Source of the DNA: Comamonadaceae bacterium
GTDB lineage: Bacteria; Pseudomonadota; Gammaproteobacteria; Burkholderiales; Burkholderiaceae_C
NCBI GenBank assembly: GCA_947475495.1
Contig: CANJNX010000002.1
Coordinates: 1-13,929, forward strand
Length of the DNA: 13,929 nt
Reading direction: 5' to 3'
The position numbers and the translations under genes are program-made. Below are positions 1 to 6,736 of this stretch, one piece after another. The stretch's first letter is position 1. Each line of letters opens with the position of its first letter. Under the pieces are notes generated by a model that saw only the letters and a program-made list of their open reading frames with translations, did not search any database and was not told the DNA's origin.

Positions 1-1501
1 ATTGACCATCACCCACAGGCAAAGAGTTTTTAGTGAGTTTGAGTGTGCCTTTGAACAGTGCAGCGTTACCCGAGAGCTCGTAGCCCAACACGTCGGACGC
101 TAAGCGCACCGCCGTGGCTTGACCCATAAGCAAAGGCGTGAGGCTGCGCCCGATCATGGGCTCTACCGCAAGGCCTTTGTATTGGGCTCCAGCGGGTTTG
201 ATTTGCGCGAGATCGAGCAGCGTGGGCGCGATATCGGTAACGTGGGTGAGTGCGGTTTCAATGTGATTTTGGCGAGGACTGCCGGGGACGGTTAGCACCA
301 TCGGAACCCGAATTCCGCCCTCGCCTGCGTAAAACTTGTAGGTAGACAAAGGCGACGCCGACGCGCTGGCCCAGCTCGGTCCGGGAATGCCATAAGCACC
401 TTTGGCACCGAGTTGGTCAGTGTCTTGGGTGTACTGCGTTTTCAGCCAAAGTTGGGCGTCTTTGTAGTCCGAGCCCTCCGAGCCGTTGTCAGATAGAAAA
501 ACGAAAACCGTGTTGTCAAACTGGCCGGTCTTGCGCAGGTAGTCAAGCAAACGGCCGACCTCAAAGTCCATCGACTCGGCCATGGCGGCGTAGACCTCCA
601 TTTGCCGCTCCATGTGCAAACGCTCTTTTTCTTCCAAGGCCTCCCACTTCAGCGTCGTCCCCATGGTCACCATCGCTGTGCTCTTGGGCACTATCCCTAA
701 CTCGATCGCTTTACGCAGCCGCTCTTCGCGCAACGCGGTCCACCCTGCGCGGTAGCGCCCTTTGTATTTGTCAACAAATTCTTTGGGCGCTTGAACAGGC
801 ACGTGGTTGGCTTGAAAACCCACATAGGCAAAAAACGGTTGGTCTTTGCGCGGATCGTCTTTGAGGTAGCCGAGCATGCGGTCTACAAAATAGGTCGATG
901 AAAAAAATTCTTTGGGCATCACTGCGGTTGCCCCGTCTTCAAACCAATACACCTTGGGCAAGTGCGCCAAGTAGCGCTTCTCAGGCTCCCAGTTGTCCGA
1001 ACCGGTGTCGCCTTGCACGATGGATTTGTCAAACCCGCGCTGGTTGGGCAAGTTATAGGGCTCTGAGCCCACATTCCATTTGCCGGTGATGTAAGTGCGG
1101 TAGCCGCTGTCTTGTAGCAACGACGCCACCGTGACCACGTTGGTGGTCAGGGAGCCTTGGTAGCCAGGTTTGCCCACGTGTTCGCTGGGCATGGCTTCGC
1201 GCAGATTGCCAACCCCGTTGCGGTGGTTGTCCACACCCGTGAGCAGCATTGAGCGCGTAGGCGAACACGACGCTGCGCTATGGAAGTTGGAAAATCGAAC
1301 GCCCTTTTTGGCGAGCGCGTCTAAGTTGGGGGTGGCAATTTCTCCGCCAAAGGCACCGACATCGGAGAAACCCCAATCGTCAGCGACAAGCACCACGATA
1401 TTGGGACGCTTGGCCGGCGCTGCATTAGCACCCCAAGCGCTTCCTAAGAAGACACAGCCCAGAGCAAGCCCCACAACCAAAGATTTTGAATGCTGTTTCA
1501 T
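1..1501 (-). CDS. Exported type I sulfatase (arylsulfatase-like), 3' end outside window
   Basis: Formylglycine-dependent sulfatase that hydrolyses sulfate esters, probably in the periplasm. The reading frame is open from the ATG at 1501 to base 1, giving 500 visible residues; the C-terminus is missing. Residues 1-27 look like a Sec signal peptide (KQHSK, a hydrophobic core, then ANA before residue 28). Visible catalytic elements are the metal-binding D41-D42, the modification motif C79-S-P-T-R83 followed by LLTG, K141, H233 in NHVPVQAP, and D338-N339 in FLSDNGS. The family's GKWHLG motif here reads GKWNVG, so the usual active-site His is N143. The segment around CSPTRSMLLTG resembles the Pseudomonas AtsA-like branch (family knowledge). 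The gene is divergent from the TetR regulator. Its ribosome site is weak (GAG about five bases before ATG). Sulfatase family membership is secure; the substrate is unknown. Confidence 0.93.
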   Translation of the reverse strand, partial: MKQHSKSLVVGLALGCVFLGSAWGANAAPAKRPNIVVLVADDWGFSDVGAFGGEIATPNLDALAKKGVRFSNFHSAASCSPTRSMLLTGVDNHRNGVGNLREAMPSEHVGKPGYQGSLTTNVVTVASLLQDSGYRTYITGKWNVGSEPYNLPNQRGFDKSIVQGDTGSDNWEPEKRYLAHLPKVYWFEDGATAVMPKEFFSSTYFVDRMLGYLKDDPRKDQPFFAYVGFQANHVPVQAPKEFVDKYKGRYRAGWTALREERLRKAIELGIVPKSTAMVTMGTTLKWEALEEKERLHMERQMEVYAAMAESMDFEVGRLLDYLRKTGQFDNTVFVFLSDNGSEGSDYKDAQLWLKTQYTQDTDQLGAKGAYGIPGPSWASASASPLSTYKFYAGEGGIRVPMVLTVPGSPRQNHIETALTHVTDIAPTLLDLAQIKPAGAQYKGLAVEPMIGRSLTPLLMGQATAVRLASDVLGYELSGNAALFKGTLKLTKNSLPVGDGQ

Positions 1502-1524
1502 GTCTCGCTCTTTTTAATGGCACC

Positions 1525-1538
1525 ATACACAAATGTAT
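1525..1538. promoter_or_regulatory. Inverted repeat, candidate TetR operator between sulfatase 1 and tetR
   Basis: ATACACAAATGTAT has perfect five-base arms (ATACA and TGTAT) around four bases. It sits in the 98-base divergent intergenic region, at or just downstream of the predicted start site of sulfatase 1, where a bound repressor would block transcription. TetR-family proteins commonly bind such sites next to their own gene. A similar element lies in front of fadD at 9284-9297 (11 of 14 bases identical). Confidence 0.4.
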
Positions 1539-1544
1539 CGATGA

Positions 1545-1553
1545 AATATAGCA
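1545..1553 (-). promoter_or_regulatory. Possible extended -10 promoter element for sulfatase 1
   Basis: Read on the minus strand, the bases are TGCTATATT, which fits an extended -10 (TG, one base, then TATATT). It lies about 45 bases upstream of the sulfatase 1 ATG. No convincing -35 is present, as expected for an extended -10. The predicted transcription start is near 1538. This is a visual match only. Confidence 0.4.
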
Positions 1554-1584
1554 TGCAGGCTTGGGCGACAATAGTGCAAAAACA

Positions 1585-1590
1585 AGAGGA
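1585..1590 (+). promoter_or_regulatory. Ribosome binding site deciding the tetR start
   Basis: AGAGGA lies nine bases before the ATG at 1600, and a second AGGA (1592-1595) is closer. An upstream in-frame TTG at 1561 has no comparable site, so the ATG at 1600 is preferred. Confidence 0.6.
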
Positions 1591-1599
1591 CAGGAACCT

Positions 1600-2214
1600 A
1601 TGGGACAGCCAGCGAAATCAGGTAAAAGCAAAGTCGCCCCGCGCTTGGGACGCGACGACTGGTTAGACGCCGCTTTTCAAGCCGTGGTGGACCACGGTTT
1701 TGATGGCGTGCGGGTCTTGGTTCTGGCCGATACCTTGGGCGTGACACGGGGAAGTTTTTACTGGCACTTTAAAGACCACGCCGAACTGGTTCAGGCTTTG
1801 TTGCTGCGCTGGCGTGACCGCGAGCTGGCATTGAATCAAAGCATCCAAGGGCACAGCCATGCCGACCCGGTCAAAGAACTGGAAGCCTTGCTCGAAGCCG
1901 CCTTAGCCCATGCCGGCGAAGACCTTCAAAACATGCGCTTTGAGTTAGCGCTGCGCGGCTTGGGCCGGCGCGATCCTGCCGTTGCCGATATGTTGCTCGC
2001 AGTCGATCACATGCGCATGGCTTTGTTTGAGAACAAATTCAAACGCATTACGCCTGACCCCAAAGCCGCGACCGATTTAGCGTCTTTGTTTTATTTGGCG
2101 ATTGTGGGCAGTTACCAGGCTTTAAGCCGCCCTCAAACGCCCAGTGCCACCAAGCAGTATTTGCAAAGCATCATTTCGCACTACTTGGTTCAGCAGCAAC
2201 TCCAAACGCGCTAA
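1600..2214 (+). CDS. TetR-family transcriptional regulator
   Basis: A 204-residue protein of typical TetR length. The N-terminal DNA-binding domain spans about residues 17-63: a helix with WLDAAFQAVVDHGF, then the recognition motif LGVTRGSFYWHFKDHAELVQAL, which is a textbook TetR signature (GSFYWHF). The C-terminal half is helical and presumably binds a ligand; its specificity cannot be read from sequence. The ATG at 1600 was chosen over an in-frame TTG at 1561 because of the AGAGGA ribosome site. The gene is divergent from sulfatase 1 and ends 30 bases before the convergent FGE gene, so it is embedded in the sulfatase module. It is a likely local repressor of the sulfatase genes, using the inverted repeat at 1525-1538 (inference). 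Confidence 0.93.
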   Translation: MGQPAKSGKSKVAPRLGRDDWLDAAFQAVVDHGFDGVRVLVLADTLGVTRGSFYWHFKDHAELVQALLLRWRDRELALNQSIQGHSHADPVKELEALLEAALAHAGEDLQNMRFELALRGLGRRDPAVADMLLAVDHMRMALFENKFKRITPDPKAATDLASLFYLAIVGSYQALSRPQTPSATKQYLQSIISHYLVQQQLQTR

Positions 2215-2224
2215 AGCGCGCTCG

Positions 2225-2244
2225 GCCTTGCAGATGCACAAGGC
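2225..2244. terminator. Weak hairpin between convergent tetR and FGE genes
   Basis: GCCTTG and CAAGGC form a six-base stem around an eight-base loop in the 30-base gap between the two convergent stops. There is no T-run on either strand, so it is at best a poor bidirectional terminator. Confidence 0.2.
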
Positions 2245-3324
2245 TCAAGGCCCCGGCGCCATCACGACCGTGCGAAACCCCACGTGGCTGACGGCCAAAT
2301 CGTCTTCTTGGCCTTGACGTGAACCGGCGCGGTAGCGCATGCAGTAGTTGGGTGCGCATAAAAACGAGCCGCCTTTGATGACGTGTTGGGCCACAGGCGC
2401 TTGCGCTTGCGACGGAATTTTTACCAACGGTTTCGATCGGGCCTGCTCTGGCGTTGGCAAGGCTTCGCTGGCGAGGATGTCATGGGACGGGGTGTAAGCG
2501 TCACGCGTGAGTTCCCACGCATTTCCAATCATGTCGAACAAACCCAAAGCGTTGGGCGTGTAGCAAGCCGCAGGCGCAAGCCCCACAAAACCGTCTTCGC
2601 CCGAGTTGACCACAGGAAACAAACCTTGCCAGGTGTTGGCGGCTTTGGGTTGTGCGTGCTCGTCGATGCGGGTATTGCTCGCGCCCCGAGCGGCCCACTC
2701 CCACTGCGCCTCGGATGGCAACACCGCCCCTTTCCATTGCGCGTAGGCGTGTGCGTCTTCAACCGTGACTGTGACAACGGGGAAAGTGCCGCGCCCTGCG
2801 ATATCGGTGTCCGGCCCGCCGGGGTGGCGCCAATTCGCACCGGGCACGTAACGCCACCACTGGGTGGGGCTGCCCTTGCCAGACAAACTATTGGGGCTGA
2901 TAAACACCACGGCCCCGGGCAAGCGCATCTCAGGCGGGAGTTCGGGGTGCAGCAAGGGATCGACCGCGCGTTCAGCTACGGTTTTGTAACCCGTAGCCAA
3001 CACAAAAGCCGCGAAGTCGTCGTTGGTGACCTCGGTGCGGTCCATCCAAAACCCCGCCAACTTGACCTTGCGAATGGGAGACTCTTCGGGGTAGACCGTG
3101 TCGCCCAATTCCAACTCTCCGCCTGGAACCCACACCATTGCGGGTCGAGGCGAATTTGCCGCTGGCGCAGGAATCGCACATTGCAAAGACTCACGGTGGG
3201 CTAGCTGCTCGGTCGCTTTCGCAGCCCACCCGAGCCAAACGACTGCCCCCAAGGCGCTAGCAGCTAACAGGCTCCAAAAAACATATTTACGGCGCAGGCT
3301 AGTTGCTCCAGTAGGTGTACTCAT
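2245..3324 (-). CDS. Membrane-anchored formylglycine-generating enzyme (FGE/SUMF1 family)
   Basis: FGE oxidises the cysteine of the C-x-P/A-x-R motif in type I sulfatases to formylglycine, using oxygen and copper (family knowledge). From the ATG at 3324 the protein has 359 residues. MVWVPGG and the early half (GFWMDRTEVTNDDFAAFV, FPVVTVTVEDAHAYAQW, LPSEAQWEWAARG) are the FGE-sulfatase fold. The C-terminal KGGSFLCAPNYCMRYRAGS keeps both catalytic cysteines, C323 and C328, with the five-residue spacing of the human enzyme (Cys336/Cys341), and the family-typical VGFR follows. The N-terminus has R11-R12-K13 followed by about 22 hydrophobic residues (14-35): a signal anchor predicted to place the domain outside the cytoplasm. 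The start overlaps the end of sulfatase 2 by 26 bases, suggesting translational coupling. In-frame alternatives are an ATG at 3336 and a TTG at 3360. Confidence 0.93.
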   Translation of the reverse strand: MSTPTGATSLRRKYVFWSLLAASALGAVVWLGWAAKATEQLAHRESLQCAIPAPAANSPRPAMVWVPGGELELGDTVYPEESPIRKVKLAGFWMDRTEVTNDDFAAFVLATGYKTVAERAVDPLLHPELPPEMRLPGAVVFISPNSLSGKGSPTQWWRYVPGANWRHPGGPDTDIAGRGTFPVVTVTVEDAHAYAQWKGAVLPSEAQWEWAARGASNTRIDEHAQPKAANTWQGLFPVVNSGEDGFVGLAPAACYTPNALGLFDMIGNAWELTRDAYTPSHDILASEALPTPEQARSKPLVKIPSQAQAPVAQHVIKGGSFLCAPNYCMRYRAGSRQGQEDDLAVSHVGFRTVVMAPGP

Positions 3325-4963
3325 CGCCCGGGCCATCGAGTTGATCCAGCGTCTTGTCAATGTTCACTGACATTTTGATGAACGAGGCCCAACGCGGCGG
3401 CGGCATATTGGCGTGGTGGGCTTGTAACTCCGCCTTGAGCTCAGCCAACTTTGCGGGCTCACGCATCGCCAAGTTCACTTGCTCGGTGGGATCGGTGCTT
3501 AAATTAAACAACCAATCTTTGGCAGGAATCTCGGAAGAAATTAACTTCCAATTTTTATGGCGCATGGCGCGGTAAGGGCCATCGCGCCAAAACAAGGGGC
3601 GCTGGGCTTGGGCCGTGGGGTTGGCACTCAAAAACGGCAAGAGGTTCACGCCATCAATCGGGCGATCCGTTGCCATTTTTCCACCCGCAGCGGCTACCAC
3701 GGTGGGCATGATGTCGATATTGCTGATCGGCTGCTGGTACTGGGTTCCAGCTTTGATATGCGCAGGCCATTTGGCCACATAGGGCACGCGAATACCGCCT
3801 TCAAAGAAGGTGAGTTTCCACCCGCGGTAGGGTTGATTGACATCCGGGATACCGATGTATCCAGGCGCGCCGTTGTCGCTCATGAAAACCACCATGGTGT
3901 TGTCATCGATACCTTCGTCTTTGAGTGTTTTCAACACCCGACCCACGCTGCGGTCCACAGAACGCACCATGGCGGCATACACCCGGCGGCGGTGGTCTGG
4001 AATATGGGCCAAGGCGTCGTAGTCTTCCTTGCTCGCTTGCAAAGGCGTGTGCACGCCCCAGTGAGCCAAGAAGAGAAAAAACGGTTGGTTTTTATTGCGT
4101 TTGATGGCGTTGACGGCTTCGTCGGTAAAGTAGTCAGTCAGGTACTTATTGGGTTCAAACCATTTGCCGTTGTTGTAGCTCACGCCAAAACGCATGTTGG
4201 GCCACAGGAATTTGTCAATCGGGTCAAAGTCCTGTTTGGAGTTCACCACGCGCGCATCTTTTTGAGGGAGGTACAAACCGCTTTCCATAAAGACAGTTTC
4301 GTCAAAGCCTTGGTTGTTAGGACGCATTTCTTTGGTGCTTCCCAAATGCCATTTACCAACATGCATGGTGTGGTAACCCTGGGCTTTGAGGGCTTCGGCC
4401 ATGGTGATTTCGGTGTCTGGCATACCCAAGTCATTGAAATCTTTGGCGTCTTTAGCCGCCACTTTGTCAATCATGACGGGGTGAACGCGCTTGGGGTCCG
4501 AGTACAACTCACCTGCAACCCGAGCCATTGCGCCCGGAGTGGGGGTGAACTCCACACCAAACCGCCAGGGGTAACGCCCTGTCATCAAGGCGGCCCGAGA
4601 CACGGTACACACGGCGCTGCCAGCGTAGCCTTGGTCAAAGCGCACGCCATCGCGGGCAATCGAATCGATATGGGGGGTGGGCACGCCTTCGGACGTGTGG
4701 CCACCGCCGTGGGTCGATACATCGTTGATACCAAGATCATCAGCCATGATGACGATGATGTTGGGCGGCCTTTTGGCCAGCGGAGTAGCCTCTGTGAGGG
4801 GTCCTTGCACCCAAGGTACTTCTTGGTAGGGCCCGCGCGGGTGGCGAATGTCGGTGTACCAACCCAAGGAATACTCCAAGACGTAGATCCGATTGGCGTA
4901 AACCAGCGCGCCCAAGGACGCCAAGATAAGTAAGCCAAGCCCTAATTTATGAATACGTTTCAA
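3299..4963 (-). CDS. Exported type I sulfatase with unusual CTVSR motif
   Basis: Second formylglycine-type sulfatase, 554 residues, complete. The start is TTG at 4963; AGGAG lies six bases upstream and no ATG occurs before the catalytic core. Residues 1-23 form a signal peptide or anchor (KRIHK, then a hydrophobic stretch ending LVYA). Sulfatase elements seen are D75-D76 in IMADDLG, the nucleophile C119 in C-T-V-S-R123 followed by AALMTGR, K204 and H206 in VGKWHLG, H305 in WGVHTPLQ, D363-N364 in MSDNGAP, and K383 before FEGGIRVP. All catalytic residues are present, but the third position of the modification motif is Val rather than the usual Pro or Ala. The 3' end overlaps the FGE gene in the same direction, so the likely modifying enzyme is co-transcribed. 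The substrate is unknown; N-acetylgalactosamine-6-sulfatase or arylsulfatase would be generic labels. Confidence 0.94.
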   Translation of the reverse strand: MKRIHKLGLGLLILASLGALVYANRIYVLEYSLGWYTDIRHPRGPYQEVPWVQGPLTEATPLAKRPPNIIVIMADDLGINDVSTHGGGHTSEGVPTPHIDSIARDGVRFDQGYAGSAVCTVSRAALMTGRYPWRFGVEFTPTPGAMARVAGELYSDPKRVHPVMIDKVAAKDAKDFNDLGMPDTEITMAEALKAQGYHTMHVGKWHLGSTKEMRPNNQGFDETVFMESGLYLPQKDARVVNSKQDFDPIDKFLWPNMRFGVSYNNGKWFEPNKYLTDYFTDEAVNAIKRNKNQPFFLFLAHWGVHTPLQASKEDYDALAHIPDHRRRVYAAMVRSVDRSVGRVLKTLKDEGIDDNTMVVFMSDNGAPGYIGIPDVNQPYRGWKLTFFEGGIRVPYVAKWPAHIKAGTQYQQPISNIDIMPTVVAAAGGKMATDRPIDGVNLLPFLSANPTAQAQRPLFWRDGPYRAMRHKNWKLISSEIPAKDWLFNLSTDPTEQVNLAMREPAKLAELKAELQAHHANMPPPRWASFIKMSVNIDKTLDQLDGPGDEYTYWSN

Positions 4964-4969
4964 GTCAGT

Positions 4970-4974
4970 CTCCT
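4970..4974 (-). promoter_or_regulatory. Ribosome binding site supporting TTG start of sulfatase 2
   Basis: On the minus strand AGGAG is followed by a six-base spacer and TTG at 4963. It supports TTG as the true start of sulfatase 2. Confidence 0.65.
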
Positions 4975-4981
4975 GCTATTT

Positions 4982-4999
4982 TTTTGTATTGTCACAAAA
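4982..4999. repeat. Inverted repeat in the gap upstream of sulfatase 2
   Basis: TTTTGT and ACAAAA are perfect six-base arms around six bases (ATTGTC), inside the 68-base gap between the GST-like gene and sulfatase 2. It could be an operator for an internal promoter or a chance AT-rich repeat. No clear -35/-10 pair was found in this gap. Confidence 0.25.
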
Positions 5000-5031
5000 C
5001 CACACTAAGCGCACTGTCGCAAAAGCGCGAT

Positions 5032-6090
5032 TTATCTACTAACGGCCTCAATGGCTTCTTCGATCAAGGCCATGCAACCCGCCGTTGTTAAGACTGCACG
5101 GCATTGCGTCTGTTCATCTTCACCCAAGTTCGAAAACTGTTCGCGCAGCCAACGCAGGCATTTTCCTTGGTAAGGAACTGTGGCCTGGGTCCAAAGCCCT
5201 TCATTGAGCTGAACTTGTACTTGCTTGGATTGGTTGAACACCGCCTTGGCATTGGCGATCATCAGTGGAACATATCCGAGGGAAAGTTCAGAGAAAAGTT
5301 GCATGAGGCTTGGCGGTAAGGCGTGCGCAGAAATCCAGCCATCGTCCTTTTGCTCTGACGCTATGTCCCAGCCTGACAAATCCTCCATCCAACCGACCCA
5401 GGCCACCACCCGTGGGGACAGGTGCAATGTCAATGCCATCGATGTTGGTTCTACCAGCGCCAACTGCGAGAGTTGGCCGTACATCGCAAAGTCACAGGCC
5501 GCTGGCCGGCTCCCCAGCAGAAAGGAAAATTCTCGAAAATGCACGTCCAACAATTGCACCAAGCGCGTATAAGCAGACTCAATCAGTGGGGCGGTGGTGG
5601 GGTTAGAACCAACCACGGGAAGGCGGGAAATTTGCCGTTGCGAAAACTGAACTTTGAGCGCTTGCAACTGCGCCTCTGGGGTGTTGATGCCTACAAAATG
5701 GGCTGGCAGGGTGCCGCCAGCTTTTTCGATGTCTGGCGCAAAATTCCAGCGGTAATGAAACATCGCTTTGGTCACCCATTCGTCGGCGAAGTCTTCCAGC
5801 AGAGCATCCAGGAATGCGAGCAAGGGGTCTTTTGGAATCACACTGCGCCCGGACACGTCGTTTTCCAAGCGCCGAATCAAGGGCGTAGAGTCCGTCACGG
5901 CCTGGATGTCCCCGGCCGCATTGGGCAAATAAAACGTTGGTAAGAGTTCGACCGCAGGCTTGGGCAAACCCAGCGTATCGGCATGGGTTCCAACCAAATA
6001 CCGATAAGGAATATGGCGATAGCGCATCAGCGCCAGCATTTTTCTAGTGTAAGGAGAGCCTGGCGCTCCTTTGAACGGAATCGGCTGCAT
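5032..6090 (-). CDS. Glutathione S-transferase-like protein, extended C-terminus
   Basis: A 352-residue protein, longer than the usual 200-230 of GSTs. The N-terminal thioredoxin-fold domain (about 1-80) shows SPYTRKMLALMRYRHIPYR, where S12 is in the position of the catalytic Ser/Cys, and VTDSTPLIRRLE (66-76), the conserved glutathione-binding segment. The helical C-terminal domain carries LLGSRPAACDFAMYGQL around D200, the GST folding motif. About 100 further residues (250-352) follow that I do not recognise. The ATG at 6090 fits the family N-terminus, though no clear ribosome site precedes it. It lies 20 bases downstream of the small membrane protein gene and 68 bases upstream of sulfatase 2. 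Glutathione conjugation, isomerisation or a binding role are all possible; the substrate cannot be inferred. Confidence 0.85.
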   Translation of the reverse strand: MQPIPFKGAPGSPYTRKMLALMRYRHIPYRYLVGTHADTLGLPKPAVELLPTFYLPNAAGDIQAVTDSTPLIRRLENDVSGRSVIPKDPLLAFLDALLEDFADEWVTKAMFHYRWNFAPDIEKAGGTLPAHFVGINTPEAQLQALKVQFSQRQISRLPVVGSNPTTAPLIESAYTRLVQLLDVHFREFSFLLGSRPAACDFAMYGQLSQLALVEPTSMALTLHLSPRVVAWVGWMEDLSGWDIASEQKDDGWISAHALPPSLMQLFSELSLGYVPLMIANAKAVFNQSKQVQVQLNEGLWTQATVPYQGKCLRWLREQFSNLGEDEQTQCRAVLTTAGCMALIEEAIEAVSR

Positions 6091-6110
6091 TGTGTGTGAA
6101 GAGGTGGGTG

Positions 6111-6725
6111 TTAGGCCAACAGCCGTATCGCCACATCAGCCACCAACACGAGCAACACAGCCACCGCACAACGCACCCAAATAAAACTAATCACCGACTG
6201 CACTGGAAACACATGGGTCTGGCCCACAGCAGCCCATTTGTGGATCACTGCGTTGTCATTCTCACGAATAAAGGTTTTGAAAAAATCGCGGCGGCTGCGG
6301 TAACGCACCATGGCGACGTAGTGCCACTCGGGGGCCCCTTCGTAGTCCATGAAGCCCCCCATGCGCCGGGCGATAAAGACGGGGTGGCAGGCATAACGCA
6401 ACAAGCGAGGGAAAATAATGCGTCCATAACGCATATCGGCTGCGCGCGGGTCAGAGTCATAGCCCGAACCCTCAGGGTAAAGCGCCTTGGGCCGGTACCG
6501 CACAACGTTATGCATGATGAACTCTTTGCCATCGTCACTGTCAAGCAAGCGTTGGGCATCAGGAATCAAATGCGCGTTTTCAGTGCCGGTATAGAGCGTG
6601 TGGCATTTCAAAAGCCACTGCTCTTTTTCTTGCGCGGACATGGGTGCGCCATTGCCGCCGTACCAAAGCAAGAACACGATAAACAGCACGGTGGCTGTGA
6701 GGACAATCAGCCAAAGTGCGCTCAT
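6111..6725 (-). CDS. Hypothetical protein with two terminal membrane segments
   Basis: A 204-residue protein I do not recognise by name. The N-terminus has a hydrophobic helix (about 3-22, LWLIVLTATVLFIVFLLWY) and the C-terminus has another (about 174-202). The soluble middle is rich in Arg and Tyr: MHNVVRYRPKALYP, DMRYGRIIFPRLLRYACHPVFIARR, then EWHYVAMVRYRSRRDFFKTF. The two similar VRYR elements suggest a ferredoxin-like (dimeric alpha-beta barrel, DUF1330/EthD-like) core; this is an impression from pattern only. The ATG at 6725 is chosen because AGGAG lies six bases upstream; a GTG at 6728 would be only three bases away from it. It lies 11 bases after the diiron protein gene and 20 bases before the GST-like gene, so it belongs to the fadD operon. 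Confidence 0.8.
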   Translation of the reverse strand: MSALWLIVLTATVLFIVFLLWYGGNGAPMSAQEKEQWLLKCHTLYTGTENAHLIPDAQRLLDSDDGKEFIMHNVVRYRPKALYPEGSGYDSDPRAADMRYGRIIFPRLLRYACHPVFIARRMGGFMDYEGAPEWHYVAMVRYRSRRDFFKTFIRENDNAVIHKWAAVGQTHVFPVQSVISFIWVRCAVAVLLVLVADVAIRLLA

Positions 6726-6736
6726 CACTTACTCCT

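Noticed and set aside
1561..1599. N-terminal extension of tetR from a TTG at 1561
   Set aside because: No ribosome site precedes it, whereas the ATG at 1600 has AGAGGA at good spacing; the extra residues are not part of the TetR domain.
2225..2244. Hairpin as a strong bidirectional terminator
   Set aside because: Only a six-base stem with an eight-base loop and no T-run on either strand; kept as a low-confidence feature only.
2383..3204. Plus-strand open frame of 273 codons opposite the FGE gene
   Set aside because: Lies antisense to the conserved FGE domain; the product is Arg-rich, low-complexity in character and has no family resemblance.
3325..3360. Longer FGE start at TTG 3360
   Set aside because: It would overlap sulfatase 2 by 62 bases, has no ribosome site and uses a rare start, while two in-frame ATGs (3336, 3324) lie downstream before the membrane anchor.
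3557..4933. Long plus-strand open frame (458 codons) opposite sulfatase 2
   Set aside because: It is a shadow of sulfatase 2, whose minus-strand frame shows every catalytic motif of the family. The plus-strand product has no recognisable domain.
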